From contig CAIPYE010000014.1 of NCBI GenBank assembly GCA_903869265.1, positions 248,001-312,000 on the forward strand: 64,000 nt of DNA, written 5' to 3'. This DNA comes from an uncultured delta proteobacterium. GTDB lineage: Bacteria; Desulfobacterota; Desulfobulbia; Desulfobulbales; Desulfurivibrionaceae. The notes beneath the pieces are model-generated. The model was given only the letters and a program-made list of their open reading frames with translations, did no database searches and was not told the DNA's origin. Positions 25,799-34,976 of the stretch are shown piece after piece (position 1 is the stretch's first letter; every line of letters begins with the position of its first letter). The position numbers were made by a program, and so were the translations under genes.

Positions 25799-27114
25799 CT
25801 GGTCGACTCCAGAGGGGCAGCCCAGGCGGCCGAAAGAGGGCGGGATTGAGTTAATTCTCCGAACAAAGCCTCAAGAGCCGGAACATGTTCCGGCTCCGAG
25901 TACTGGGTCTCGGCAACCCGCCTTGCCTCGCTGGACATTGCCGCGATTAATTCCGGGTGATCCCACGCCTTGGCAAGTCGATCAGCCAGGGCCTGCGGGT
26001 TGCCTGCCTCGAACCGATATCCGGTGATGTCGTCAACAACAGCACCGTCAAGCGACCCAATCGCAGAGGCCATGACTGGCGTTCCGCACGCATAGCTTTC
26101 GAGCAGCACATTCGGCAGATTCTCATAGCAAAGTGAGGGGATAACCGTCAGCCGCGCCCGTGCTAAAAACTCGGCGAGAGCGGACGTGTTCAGATCGCCG
26201 ACAAAGTCCACGGAGTCCTGAATGCCTAGATCCTGCGTTCTTTGCCTGAGCGACTTCATGTAGCACTCATCCCCAGAACCGGCGAGCTTAAGAACCCAGT
26301 TCACATCCGCTCGCGTCTGCCGCAAGTTAGCAAAGGCTTCTAGAAGCACATGCGCGCCCTTGATGAACTCCAGACGCCCGGCAAAAGCAATATAGTTTCC
26401 CCGGGCCGAGGCCGGTACCGGTCGAAACGTCTCCGTATCGACAAACGTTGGAATCAGCCGCAGCCGTTTTTCCGGGTATCCCGCCGACAACATCATATGT
26501 TTCATAAAAGGGTTTGTAACGACGAACACATCGATCAGGTCGAAATAGCCGCGCATCCGATGAAACCATGTCGCTGCGGCATTGATCGCAGACGCGGCGA
26601 AACTGCCTTGAACGCAGCGATGGCGGATACTGGGCAGCAGATTCCCACCCATGCACAACCGACAGGGCTTGGAATCCTTGAGCAAATGCGCTTGCGGACA
26701 CAGCATCTGGTAGTCGGAAAGCCTGACCACAATGGGCAGGCCGGCCTTCTTCAAGCCGACTAGCAACGAGGGTGAAAGCTTGCGGAGGTAATGCAGGACA
26801 TAAGCCACGTCCGGTTGTGTTTCATGGACAAGTCGTGTCACCGCGCGTTCGACGTCCGGTGCATAGAAAACCCGCGATAGAGTTTTCAGGACTGTCTTTG
26901 GCGTATTCCGTTGCTCCTTGAAATAGACTGCATCGCGGCCACCGGACGGATCAACGAAATACCTTGAGTACGGTGTGGCGACATTGCGCGTGTAATCCAC
27001 GGAGAAGGGAATCAGCTCATGCCCGCGCGCCTCCAGCGCAGCGCTTGCATTGAAGAGGTAACGCTCCGGGCCACCGGAAACGAAATAGCGATAGTTGGCG
27101 AAAAGAATACGCAT
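25795..27114 (-). CDS. Glycosyltransferase family 4
   Basis: I chose the Met at 27114 (MRILFANYRYFVSGGPERYL), which fits the family N-terminus and begins four bases after the flippase stop. The 439 residues include the Cys-containing segment LCPQAHLLKDSKPCRLC found in one branch of GT4 enzymes, the donor-site region AFAGRLEFIKGAHVLLEAF, and the E-x7-E motif CYENLPNVLLESYACGTPV. Probable function: transfer of a sugar to the lipid-linked repeat unit. Confidence 0.9.
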   Translation of the reverse strand: MRILFANYRYFVSGGPERYLFNASAALEARGHELIPFSVDYTRNVATPYSRYFVDPSGGRDAVYFKEQRNTPKTVLKTLSRVFYAPDVERAVTRLVHETQPDVAYVLHYLRKLSPSLLVGLKKAGLPIVVRLSDYQMLCPQAHLLKDSKPCRLCMGGNLLPSIRHRCVQGSFAASAINAAATWFHRMRGYFDLIDVFVVTNPFMKHMMLSAGYPEKRLRLIPTFVDTETFRPVPASARGNYIAFAGRLEFIKGAHVLLEAFANLRQTRADVNWVLKLAGSGDECYMKSLRQRTQDLGIQDSVDFVGDLNTSALAEFLARARLTVIPSLCYENLPNVLLESYACGTPVMASAIGSLDGAVVDDITGYRFEAGNPQALADRLAKAWDHPELIAAMSSEARRVAETQYSEPEHVPALEALFGELTQSRPLSAAWAAPLESTR

Positions 27115-27118
27115 TGCC

Positions 27119-28375
27119 TCACTGCCCCTTTGCCACCAGTTTGCCCCGGAAAGCGAATAAGAGAAAAAAGAACACGACGACATGACTCGTTGCGTAAGCC
27201 GCCGGGGCCGCTTGTGTTCCGAATAAGGGCAGCCAGACATGAGCAAGGAGGGCAAAGAGCGTCGGCCCACCTGCCGCCTGCGTGATGTACCAAGACATCC
27301 TCCGCTGGGAAACAAGCGCCATCTGAAGCGGATAATCCATCATCTTGAAGACATCGCCAAGCAAATGCAGCGGAAGCAGGTCGCCCATTGGCAGGAACTT
27401 CGGCGTCAGTACCACCCGAATGATCATTTCCCGCAGCACATAGATCGACGAAGCAGCCACGGCAGTCATGGCCAGTAACTGCAGCACGGTACGGCGCAGC
27501 ATCGTAGCGCGATCGGCGTCATTCGGCAGGGACGCATAATGCGCCATGAAATAAAACCCCAAAGCTGTTGTCATCACCCCGCTATACATATTCGAGAGGC
27601 GCCAGGTCGCTTGTAGGTAACCAGCCGCCTCCAACCCCAGGCCATTGATGACGCTGTCGCGCACCAGAATTTCCGCCAGTGTAGGAACGATGGCATTCAC
27701 CAACAACATCGGATAGAAGTGCGCGATCTCGCGGGCCGTGCCGGAATCGAAGGTACCCGTGAGCATGCGCGGCGTAACGAGCCCGGATCGTATGGCGACG
27801 ATACAAGTAATCGTCAACTTGACGGCGCAGATGGCTGCCATACCCAATAGTCCGCCCCAGAGACCAAAGGTGTAAACCAATGATGCAAACGCACAAACCT
27901 CGAAGACCGCCGATCCGATTCCGGTTTTCGCGATGAGGTTGACCTGTTTGAGCCCGTTCAGTGCGCCAAGAATCACCCTGTCTGCCACAGCCATTATGAT
28001 TGCCAGTCCTGCGACGATGATCACCGGCCAGTATTTTTTGTCCGCCAGCAGCCAAGCGGCCAAGGGCGCGGATGCCAACGTGACCACGAGCGCGAGCGCA
28101 CCGGCCAGCACCAAAACTAGGTGCATCGCCGTGCCCCAGAGCACGGGCAACCCGCCCCGAGCGGTTCGCTTTTCGGCGGTCAGGCTAACCACAGCCGTAT
28201 CAGCCCCGCTGCCTATGGCCCCCGCTGTCATTTGAATGAAACTGTTGATCTGGCCAACCAAGGCCATGCCGGCCGGTCCGAGGTAGACCGCAGAGATCTT
28301 CGCGCTGAAAAAAGCAAGTACCATGCGCGTGCTCGTCTGCGCGCCGGCCCAGCCAAGCGCCCTTCGCAGTGCCAT
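27119..28375 (-). CDS. Polysaccharide flippase (Wzx/MOP family)
   Basis: The start at 28375 (MALRRALGWAGAQTSTRMVL) overlaps the stop of the upstream glycosyltransferase (TGATG), a usual coupled arrangement; the longer frame is out of place. The 418 residues form about 12 membrane segments without other domains, with KISAVYLGPAGMALVGQINS near the first segments, typical of Wzx-like exporters. It flips the undecaprenyl-linked repeat unit to the periplasmic face. With Wzy (34976) and Wzc (15013) it defines a Wzx/Wzy-dependent pathway. Confidence 0.88.
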   Translation of the reverse strand: MALRRALGWAGAQTSTRMVLAFFSAKISAVYLGPAGMALVGQINSFIQMTAGAIGSGADTAVVSLTAEKRTARGGLPVLWGTAMHLVLVLAGALALVVTLASAPLAAWLLADKKYWPVIIVAGLAIIMAVADRVILGALNGLKQVNLIAKTGIGSAVFEVCAFASLVYTFGLWGGLLGMAAICAVKLTITCIVAIRSGLVTPRMLTGTFDSGTAREIAHFYPMLLVNAIVPTLAEILVRDSVINGLGLEAAGYLQATWRLSNMYSGVMTTALGFYFMAHYASLPNDADRATMLRRTVLQLLAMTAVAASSIYVLREMIIRVVLTPKFLPMGDLLPLHLLGDVFKMMDYPLQMALVSQRRMSWYITQAAGGPTLFALLAHVWLPLFGTQAAPAAYATSHVVVFFFLLFAFRGKLVAKGQ

Positions 28376-29547
28376 CAGTCGCGCCCTCCCGATCCAACGA
28401 GTTGCCCGATCAGCCGACCATAGCGTGCCATCACAATGTCGACGGTGTGGTGGGCCAGGAAATGCTGGCGCGCACGGGCTCCTTCTTGGGCCCATACCGC
28501 ATCGTCCTCGCACAAACGCGAAACAACCTTCTTCATCTCCGCTAGATCGCCACACACGTAACCCACCTGCCTGTCTCCTTCCCTCGCACCGCAATCGACG
28601 AACGACACCGTCGGAATTCCCCGCGCCCACGATTGCAAAAATGTATTCGGAAAACCCTCGTATTCCGAGGTATTGACGAACAATCGCGCATCATTGAAAT
28701 GTGCTTCCACCTCGGGAAAAGGAACAAAGCCGACAAATTCCACGTTTGGCAGTTTGGCGGCGGCCTGCCTGATCCTCATAAACACGTCAGCTTCTTTCTC
28801 CGGGCCAACCCCACCAACCATCCTGAAGCGCAGGTGTGGAAGTGCGCGCGCCAAGTCGAGGAACAACTCGGGGCGCTTCAGCGACTTCACCGAGGAGACC
28901 CACAGCACGACCCCTTCCCGAGTAGCTACCGCATCCGGCGGTAGCGTGTAACAGTTTGGAATTTCCATCGCCTCGCGCCAGTACCAGCGTCGACAGGCAT
29001 CCACCTGTCCCGCATGCTGCGCCACGATCGCATCCGCCAGCCTCAGGCCCCATTGGTACATCACCCGATTACGCCAACCACCACGTCCTTGGAATTTCTT
29101 CCAAAGCTGGTCGCGCTGGAAATCCGGATCGCTCGCGCCGGAGTAAATGAACCGCCGCCCGTAACGACGGGAGAACAAACCAACAACCAGGGTATTCGCT
29201 CCAGCGCAGCGTTGATAATAGATATCCGCATCGGCACGGTACAACGCGTTCCATATACTCGTCAAACGCGGATGGATATTGCGGAGAAGAGGAATTTCCT
29301 TGCCGCTTCGGTCGATCCTGACGATACGGATGCCGTCGAGGTCGAATTCGTCAGGTTGCCCGGCGGCATGGGTAATGACCGTGACCGGAAAACCAGCGTC
29401 GAGCAATCCGCGCGCAACAAAACTCTGCTGCACCTCGGCGCCGCCGGCGGACTGGACCGGCGCATTGCGAGCCACCACGGAAAAAAAATCGGGCGCCACG
29501 AAACAAATATGCGGTTTGCCGCAGAATATCCGATGCCGTAGTGCCAT
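28375..29547 (-). CDS. Glycosyltransferase family 4, tandem paralogue A
   Basis: The 390-residue GT-B enzyme has an N-terminal HICFVAPDFFSVVARNAPVQ followed by SAGGAEVQQ, and the C-terminal motif SEYEGFPNTFLQSWARG (E-x7-E-like position with Gln). It is closely related to the next gene upstream (29547-30692): both share PDFQRDQLWKKF, DAIVAQHAGQV, PNVEFVGFVPF and LFVNTSEYEGFPNTFL, and long stretches also match at DNA level. The start could be the next Met-like position after FCGK, but the start used overlaps the upstream stop by one base, which suggests coupling. Confidence 0.88.
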   Translation of the reverse strand: MALRHRIFCGKPHICFVAPDFFSVVARNAPVQSAGGAEVQQSFVARGLLDAGFPVTVITHAAGQPDEFDLDGIRIVRIDRSGKEIPLLRNIHPRLTSIWNALYRADADIYYQRCAGANTLVVGLFSRRYGRRFIYSGASDPDFQRDQLWKKFQGRGGWRNRVMYQWGLRLADAIVAQHAGQVDACRRWYWREAMEIPNCYTLPPDAVATREGVVLWVSSVKSLKRPELFLDLARALPHLRFRMVGGVGPEKEADVFMRIRQAAAKLPNVEFVGFVPFPEVEAHFNDARLFVNTSEYEGFPNTFLQSWARGIPTVSFVDCGAREGDRQVGYVCGDLAEMKKVVSRLCEDDAVWAQEGARARQHFLAHHTVDIVMARYGRLIGQLVGSGGRD

Positions 29548-30692
29548 CAGTCGTGCCTTCCTGAACCGACTAACTGGTCGATCAGCCTGCTATAGCGTGC
29601 CACGACAGTATCGACGGTATGATGGGCCAGAAAATGTCGTCGCGCTCGATCACCCTCCTGTGCCGACAATACGTCGTCCTCACACAAACGCGAAACAACC
29701 TCCTTCATCTCTGCGATATCCCGGCACACGTAACCTACCGGCCGGTCACCTTCGCGCGCGCCGCAATCGACGAACGATACCGTTGGAATCCCGCGCGCCC
29801 ACGATTGCAGAAACGTGTTCGGAAATCCCTCGTATTCCGAGGTGTTGACGAACAATCGCGCATCATTGAAATGTGCCTCCACCTCGACAAAGGGAACGAA
29901 GCCAACGAATTCCACGTTCGGTAGCCCCGCGGCGACCTGCCGCATTAATTCAAACACTTCGGCTTCATTTCCCCGAGCCGGCCCGCCCACCATTCGAAAA
30001 CGCTGGCGGGGGAGCGCACGCGCTAATTCCAGGAACAGCTCCGGACGCTTTAGCGCCCTCATTGTGGCTACCCACAACACGACACCATCCGAAGATGCTT
30101 TTGCTCCTGCCGGGGGCGCGTAACAATTGGCAATCTCCACCGCCTCGCGGCCGTACCAGCGCCGACAGGCCTCTACCTGGCCCGCATGCTGCGCCACGAT
30201 CGCGTCCGCCCGTTCGAGGCCCCAAAGGTACATGGGTTGGTCACGCCAGCGGCTACGCCGCCGAAACTTTTTCCAAAGCTGGTCGCGCTGGAAATCCGGA
30301 TTGCTCGCGCCCGAGTAGATGAAACATCGTCCCTGGCTGCGGCAAAATGCGCCGACGACTGCGGTCAGATAAGCCGCCGTGCTCTGCAAATAAATGTCAG
30401 CATTGGCACGTTTCATGGCTCGCCACCAGGAAGTCAAGCGAGGATGAAAAAAACGCAGAACCGGAAGACCACCGTTTGGCTTGTGTGCGCGCAAAATGGT
30501 GACACCATCCACCTCCACACCTTCGGGCTGCCCAAAATCCAGCGTAATGACGGACACGCGAAAGCCGGCGCGAACAAGGGCACGGGCCAGGATGGCTTGT
30601 CGCATTTCGGCGCCACCGACGGATCGAATCACCCTGTCACCCGATAGAGTGGGCCAGATGTAGGGAGCAACAAAACAAATGTGCTTACTCAT
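29547..30692 (-). CDS. Glycosyltransferase family 4, tandem paralogue B
   Basis: I placed the start at 30692 (MSKHICFVAPYIWPTLSGDR), which overlaps the upstream stop as ATGA; the open frame extends nine codons further. The 381 residues align with the downstream gene through most of their length, including the SGASNPDFQRDQLWKKF segment and the C-terminal NTSEYEGFPNTFLQSWARG. The differing acceptor-side N-terminal halves suggest different acceptors after duplication. Likely role: consecutive addition of the same or similar sugars. Confidence 0.88.
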   Translation of the reverse strand: MSKHICFVAPYIWPTLSGDRVIRSVGGAEMRQAILARALVRAGFRVSVITLDFGQPEGVEVDGVTILRAHKPNGGLPVLRFFHPRLTSWWRAMKRANADIYLQSTAAYLTAVVGAFCRSQGRCFIYSGASNPDFQRDQLWKKFRRRSRWRDQPMYLWGLERADAIVAQHAGQVEACRRWYGREAVEIANCYAPPAGAKASSDGVVLWVATMRALKRPELFLELARALPRQRFRMVGGPARGNEAEVFELMRQVAAGLPNVEFVGFVPFVEVEAHFNDARLFVNTSEYEGFPNTFLQSWARGIPTVSFVDCGAREGDRPVGYVCRDIAEMKEVVSRLCEDDVLSAQEGDRARRHFLAHHTVDTVVARYSRLIDQLVGSGRHD

Positions 30693-31459
30693 CGTTTGCC
30701 TGCCCGAGTTTGCTGCCACATGGTTTTCATCTGTTTCGCATATAACATCAATTGGCCTTTGGCAGACGTAGGATAGGTACAGTTGAATTCACTCACCAAA
30801 CGCCCGCCAAATCCCTCTTTGAAGGCATTGATGCGTAGTTTTTCAACGTCGCCGAGTTCTGGTGAACTCCAGCCACCGAAATCATAGAGACGATAGCCGC
30901 GATCCTTAAACGCCAGAATATCCAGCCAATGCAGGTATCGGTTAGCCCGGCCGATCAGATTGCGTCGGGCGTTGTCTTGTTCCCTGAACAGTGAGGCCGA
31001 GTGCAATAGGCGAGCCCGGCCCGCCGCGCATATGTAGGCATGCCAGACAAGAGGCTCGTCATCCTTGACGATTCTGGTCAGCAACAAGTGCCCGGCATCG
31101 GCATATCGCCAAAAATGTTCTACGCGCGCAGGAGAAAGCCCCTTCATCTTGGCGAAGGCATCGTAAAAAATACAGAATGCGTTGAGGTGCATCTGGGGTT
31201 CAATGTCAAATTCAAATGCCAGGCCATCACTTTTTTCTGCCCGCCTCACCTCATAACGGGTGCCTTCATTGAAAGCCTTGAATATGTCCTCCGGAGGAAG
31301 TCCCAGATCGATAACCAAGGTATGGAAAGGTGTTAATTTAGCTCCTTGCGGGCACCCAATCCGCTGGCAACCAACGACGATGTCCTGTCCACCCGTCACC
31401 AGCTCGTCGAACCAGACTTCCCGATAGCGGATACCCCACCTGTTCGAAAAAACGATCAT
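30689..31459 (-). CDS. FemAB/GNAT-like acyl- or aminoacyltransferase
   Basis: The 256-residue protein has the GNAT/FemAB-type core: FNEGTRYEVRRAEKSDGLAF, then FYDAFAKMKG, then ARRNLIGRANRYLHWLDILA and GYRLYDFGGWSSPELGDVEK followed by FKEGFGGRL. Similar proteins are annotated as FemAB-family proteins in polysaccharide and exosortase loci. It probably attaches an acyl or amino-acyl group to a sugar amine. It overlaps the downstream glycosyltransferase by four bases. Confidence 0.7.
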   Translation of the reverse strand: MIVFSNRWGIRYREVWFDELVTGGQDIVVGCQRIGCPQGAKLTPFHTLVIDLGLPPEDIFKAFNEGTRYEVRRAEKSDGLAFEFDIEPQMHLNAFCIFYDAFAKMKGLSPARVEHFWRYADAGHLLLTRIVKDDEPLVWHAYICAAGRARLLHSASLFREQDNARRNLIGRANRYLHWLDILAFKDRGYRLYDFGGWSSPELGDVEKLRINAFKEGFGGRLVSEFNCTYPTSAKGQLMLYAKQMKTMWQQTRAGKR

Positions 31460-31479
31460 TCGTTACTCCCCCCGCGTCT

Positions 31480-31984
31480 TCATTTCAAGAATTCGCTAAA
31501 CATCTTTGTAAGGACGACCTTCTTATCTTGCGGTGGGACACGCTGTCCCTCGGTAACGCATTTTTCGATATATTCTTGGCGTGTCATAAGCACACGCGCC
31601 GGGACTCCAGCAGCAACTGAGTCTGGAGGAATATCGCGGACAACGACCGACCCGGCACCTATTAAACTGCGTTCCCCGATGCGCACGCCGGGCAGAATGA
31701 TGGATCGTGCGCCGATAAAACAACCATCATCGATCCGAATCGGGGCATAACGAGTAATACCACGATATTCGGCTTCATCGCGAAAGATCCAAGTGCCGCC
31801 ATCGTGGGTGATACATACAACGCCGGAAGAGATGGTGACGTTGTTCCCGATACGAATCAAATAGGGCTCACTGCCGAAAGTAGACCCCCCCCATAATGCG
31901 GACGTTGCGGCCAAGGCGAAGGCCGTTCTTGACGGCGCGCCGAATGTACAGACGGTTGCGTAAGTTAGCCAGCCAATTCAGCAT
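31480..31984 (-). CDS. Hexapeptide acyltransferase, frameshifted at a G8 run
   Basis: The natural start is the ATG at 31984 (MLNWLANLRNRLYIRRAV), with AGGAG seven bases upstream and overlapping the deacetylase stop. That frame runs through NGLRLGRNVRIMGG and stops soon after; the rest of the protein continues in the next frame as STFGSEPYLIRIGNN, so one extra base is present. The shift falls in eight G (plus C8 at 31885-31892); seven would restore the frame. The distal part has left-handed beta-helix repeats (IRIDDGCFIGARSIILPGVR and IGERSLIGAGSVVVRDIP) like WbbJ/maltose acetyltransferase enzymes. Restored length is about 167 residues. As assembled it is broken; slippage or sequencing error are both possible. 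Confidence 0.8.
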
Positions 31985-32997
31985 GATTCATCTCCTGTTG
32001 TTTGGGCCCGATTTTCTGCAACCGGCGCTCGAAACTTGCCGCGATACTCCGCGAGAGTAACGCCGGTGAAACAGGTGGCGATCCCCTCAAACACGCACTC
32101 TAAATCATCGAAAAGCCTTTCGATGGCATCCCCATCAGGAAATGCCGGGCTCCCGCCCGGCATGAACTCGGAAGAGTGCAGCATGAATTCGATGTAAGGT
32201 TGCGTGCGCCGGGATGCCTCTCGAACGATTTCCAACATCGCTGGCCGATCCCAACCATTCCTCGGTAACAGCCGTAGCCAAACTGGCGGCGGGTCCAACC
32301 TGTTGGCAATTTTCGTAACAAGTCCTCGTTCGTATAGCCAAGGCAAAGCCCGACGAAGTCGTGAGCGAGAAATGGTCATCGGCAGTTCCAGCAAGGGCGA
32401 GTTCCCGGGCCGCGAGATATCGTCGAGGTCGAGAAAATATGCGCCGTCGGGAAAACGACGGTAATCCGAGCCGCCATTGCCGCCCGGCACACCCGCCTGC
32501 TTCCGCCAGGAAACGCCCGGCGTAACCGAGCAGTCGACCGTGTAACCATGCTTCACCAGAAGACGGGCATAGCGCTCATCGAAAGCCCATCGACCAGCGC
32601 GATGGCTCACCATCTTGACGCCAAACTGCTCCTCGAGAAGCTCCGTCATGAACGAGATTTTCTCGTCCATAATCGAGTCAGGATATTCGATCAGATAAGG
32701 GTGATGCGACAGGTCATCGGTAGTCAGCGGTACGAGCGGCGGGCTGTTCCATGCATGCAGATGCATACCGATTTCCCCAGTTCCGCGCCGAACGATATCC
32801 CGGCCGAAATCAAGGAAAAAGGGATCCACGGCCATCTCGTAGTTGGTCAAGTAAGTCGGCTTGAAATTATAACGCTCACACAGGCTCTGAAAGCGCGGCA
32901 GAAAACGTGAGTTCTCGGTTGAAATTTCCCTCGGGCTAGCCCAAAGATTGTCGCCTTCGGTGTCGATGGTTATTAGGAAAGCCGGAGTCGTTAGCAT
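31978..32997 (-). CDS. Polysaccharide deacetylase-like protein
   Basis: The 339 residues begin FLITIDTEGDNLWASPREIS, where the Asp-Glu-type metal site of NodB-fold deacetylases is expected. They include KPTYLTNYEMAVDP, EIGMHLHAWNSPPL (His ligands), VSHRAGRWAFDERY and a C-terminal EFMLHSSEFMPGGS. This matches the WalW/carbohydrate-esterase-4-like group found in polysaccharide loci. It would remove an acetyl group from a HexNAc residue. No signal peptide is seen, so it may act in the cytoplasm on the lipid-linked unit. Confidence 0.75.
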   Translation of the reverse strand: MLTTPAFLITIDTEGDNLWASPREISTENSRFLPRFQSLCERYNFKPTYLTNYEMAVDPFFLDFGRDIVRRGTGEIGMHLHAWNSPPLVPLTTDDLSHHPYLIEYPDSIMDEKISFMTELLEEQFGVKMVSHRAGRWAFDERYARLLVKHGYTVDCSVTPGVSWRKQAGVPGGNGGSDYRRFPDGAYFLDLDDISRPGNSPLLELPMTISRSRLRRALPWLYERGLVTKIANRLDPPPVWLRLLPRNGWDRPAMLEIVREASRRTQPYIEFMLHSSEFMPGGSPAFPDGDAIERLFDDLECVFEGIATCFTGVTLAEYRGKFRAPVAENRAQTTGDESC

Positions 32998-33050
32998 GGC
33001 GGTATTCCTTTGAAAACGTGGGGCGTTTTTTTAAAAATGATGCACATTCT

Positions 33051-34976
33051 TCACCCCCACCGCCGCAGCCACATGTGAAACGTGAGCAGGGACCAGACCA
33101 TTTCGGCCGCGTCGGGATCACCCGCCCGAAATGTACGGACGACCATCTCCACCCCACGGGGGTCGAGCAATCCTTGGTTCCGGATAGCCTGCGGATCGAG
33201 ATACTCGTCAAGCAGATGAGCGAGATCGCCACGCAGCCATTCCGACTGCGGGAGCCCGAATCCCATCTTGGGCCGATCAACGAGTTCCCGCGGGACGTAT
33301 TTGTAAAGCACCTTGCGCAACAAATGTTTAGGACCCAACGTGCCCCGCCGCAAGTCAAGCGGAAGACGAAAGGCGAATTCGACAAGGCGGTGATCGAGTA
33401 GCGGCTCGCGCCCTTCTATGCTAGCAGCCATCGTTGCTCGATCCACCTTGGCGAGGATGCAACCGGGCAGATAATTGTGTAAATCCCACAGGCACATCTG
33501 CTCGGCGAAGGTCCCAGGGTAAGCATCCGCGAGCTCGCGCACCCGTTCGGGGGCATGGCCAAGAATTGCCGCCAGATGATGGTTACCGTGCGAGAGAGAG
33601 ACCCCGGTCTCGTAGAACAGGCCCTGGCCCTTGTCGGTAAAATAATAGTCGCGCGCACGTCTTGCGCGGAGGGTCACCTTGTTCCGTACCCAAGTTCGCA
33701 AACCCGCCGGGAGTGCCGCCAGCGGGGGGAAGGAATCAATGCGATCGACCGGCAGCAAACGCAACAACGTAGCCCCCGCTCCGCGAAGCGGCGATGGAAT
33801 CCGTTCCCTTTTGTTCAATAGCTCCAACATGCTGGCGTATGCCCGATAGCCGGAAAAAAGCTCGTCACCTCCATCCGCAGACAAGACAACCTTAACCTGC
33901 TCTCCGGCGATCTTAGAGACGAGATATGTCGGAATGCCGGATGAATCGGCGAACGGTTCGTCATAAAGTGCCGCCCATTCCGGCAGGATGCGCTTGGCCT
34001 CGCCGACGTCCAGAATCCGTTCGGTATGATTCGTTCCCAGATATTCGGCCACCTGGCGCGCATGGGGCGCCTCGTTGTACTTGGGCTCGTTGAAGCCGAT
34101 AGTGAAGGTATGAATGTTGCCGTGGTGTTTTTGAAGCAGCGCCGTCACCAGCGAGGAATCGATGCCACCGGAAAGAAATACGCCAACCGGAACATCCGAC
34201 ACCATGCGCAGGCGAAAGGCATCGACCATCTGTGTTTCGAGCTGTTCGGCGAGTTCGTCTTCGCTGCCGGAGAACGGCGTGTCAAGCACATCGAGTACGG
34301 ACCAGTAGCGGCGGACAACGGGTTCGCCACCGCTTTTTAGTTCCAGCCAGTGACCGGGCAGCAGCTTGAATACTTGGCAGTAGATGCTGCGCGGGGCGTT
34401 GATGTAACCAAATTGGAAATATTCGGCCAGCGCGGTTCGGTCGATTTCCGGCTGCCAGTGGCGATAGGCGCGCAGTGCCTTGAGCTCCGAGCCGAAACAA
34501 AGCGTCTTGCCATCCCATCCGTAATAGAGCGGCTTGACTCCCAGTCGGTCGCGAATCAACATCAGACGACGATCCAGCTTGTCCCAGATTGCGATCGCGA
34601 ACATGCCGATGAAGCGCCGCACCGCATCTTCGACACCCCATTGTTCGATTGCGGCCAGCACAACTTCGGAGTCGCTACTCGTATGAAACTGCAGACCTCT
34701 GGCTTCCAGTTCGCGTCGAATATCGTGAAAGTTGTAAACCTCGCCATTGAAAATCATGGCAAAGCGGCCGCTCTGTGAATGCATGGGCTGGTGACCACCC
34801 GGCGAGAGATCGAGGATGGACAAGCGTCGATGGGCCAAGCCAACGCCTTCGCCCAGCCAGATACCTTCATCGTCGGGGCCACGGTGGGTCAGTGAGCGAA
34901 CCGCCTGCTCGATATTGTGCCGCAGTTGATCTGCGACGGCAGACTCACGTGTATGGAATCCGGTAATGCCGCACAT
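33051..34976 (-). CDS. Asparagine synthase-type glutamine amidotransferase
   Basis: The Met at 34976 starts MCGITGFHTRES, placing the catalytic Cys at position 2 as needed for a class II glutaminase; the longer frame is rejected. The 641 residues contain the glutaminase domain (RGPDDEGIWL, IFNGEVYNFHDIRRELEARG) and the synthetase domain with the ATP loop FLSGGIDSSLVTALL and VLSADGGDELFSGYRAY. In sugar loci such enzymes often amidate a uronic acid rather than make asparagine. The HexNAc-uronic acid pathway encoded at 36.6-39.1 kb would supply a suitable substrate (inference). It overlaps the polymerase gene as TAATG. Confidence 0.9.
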   Translation of the reverse strand: MCGITGFHTRESAVADQLRHNIEQAVRSLTHRGPDDEGIWLGEGVGLAHRRLSILDLSPGGHQPMHSQSGRFAMIFNGEVYNFHDIRRELEARGLQFHTSSDSEVVLAAIEQWGVEDAVRRFIGMFAIAIWDKLDRRLMLIRDRLGVKPLYYGWDGKTLCFGSELKALRAYRHWQPEIDRTALAEYFQFGYINAPRSIYCQVFKLLPGHWLELKSGGEPVVRRYWSVLDVLDTPFSGSEDELAEQLETQMVDAFRLRMVSDVPVGVFLSGGIDSSLVTALLQKHHGNIHTFTIGFNEPKYNEAPHARQVAEYLGTNHTERILDVGEAKRILPEWAALYDEPFADSSGIPTYLVSKIAGEQVKVVLSADGGDELFSGYRAYASMLELLNKRERIPSPLRGAGATLLRLLPVDRIDSFPPLAALPAGLRTWVRNKVTLRARRARDYYFTDKGQGLFYETGVSLSHGNHHLAAILGHAPERVRELADAYPGTFAEQMCLWDLHNYLPGCILAKVDRATMAASIEGREPLLDHRLVEFAFRLPLDLRRGTLGPKHLLRKVLYKYVPRELVDRPKMGFGLPQSEWLRGDLAHLLDEYLDPQAIRNQGLLDPRGVEMVVRTFRAGDPDAAEMVWSLLTFHMWLRRWG

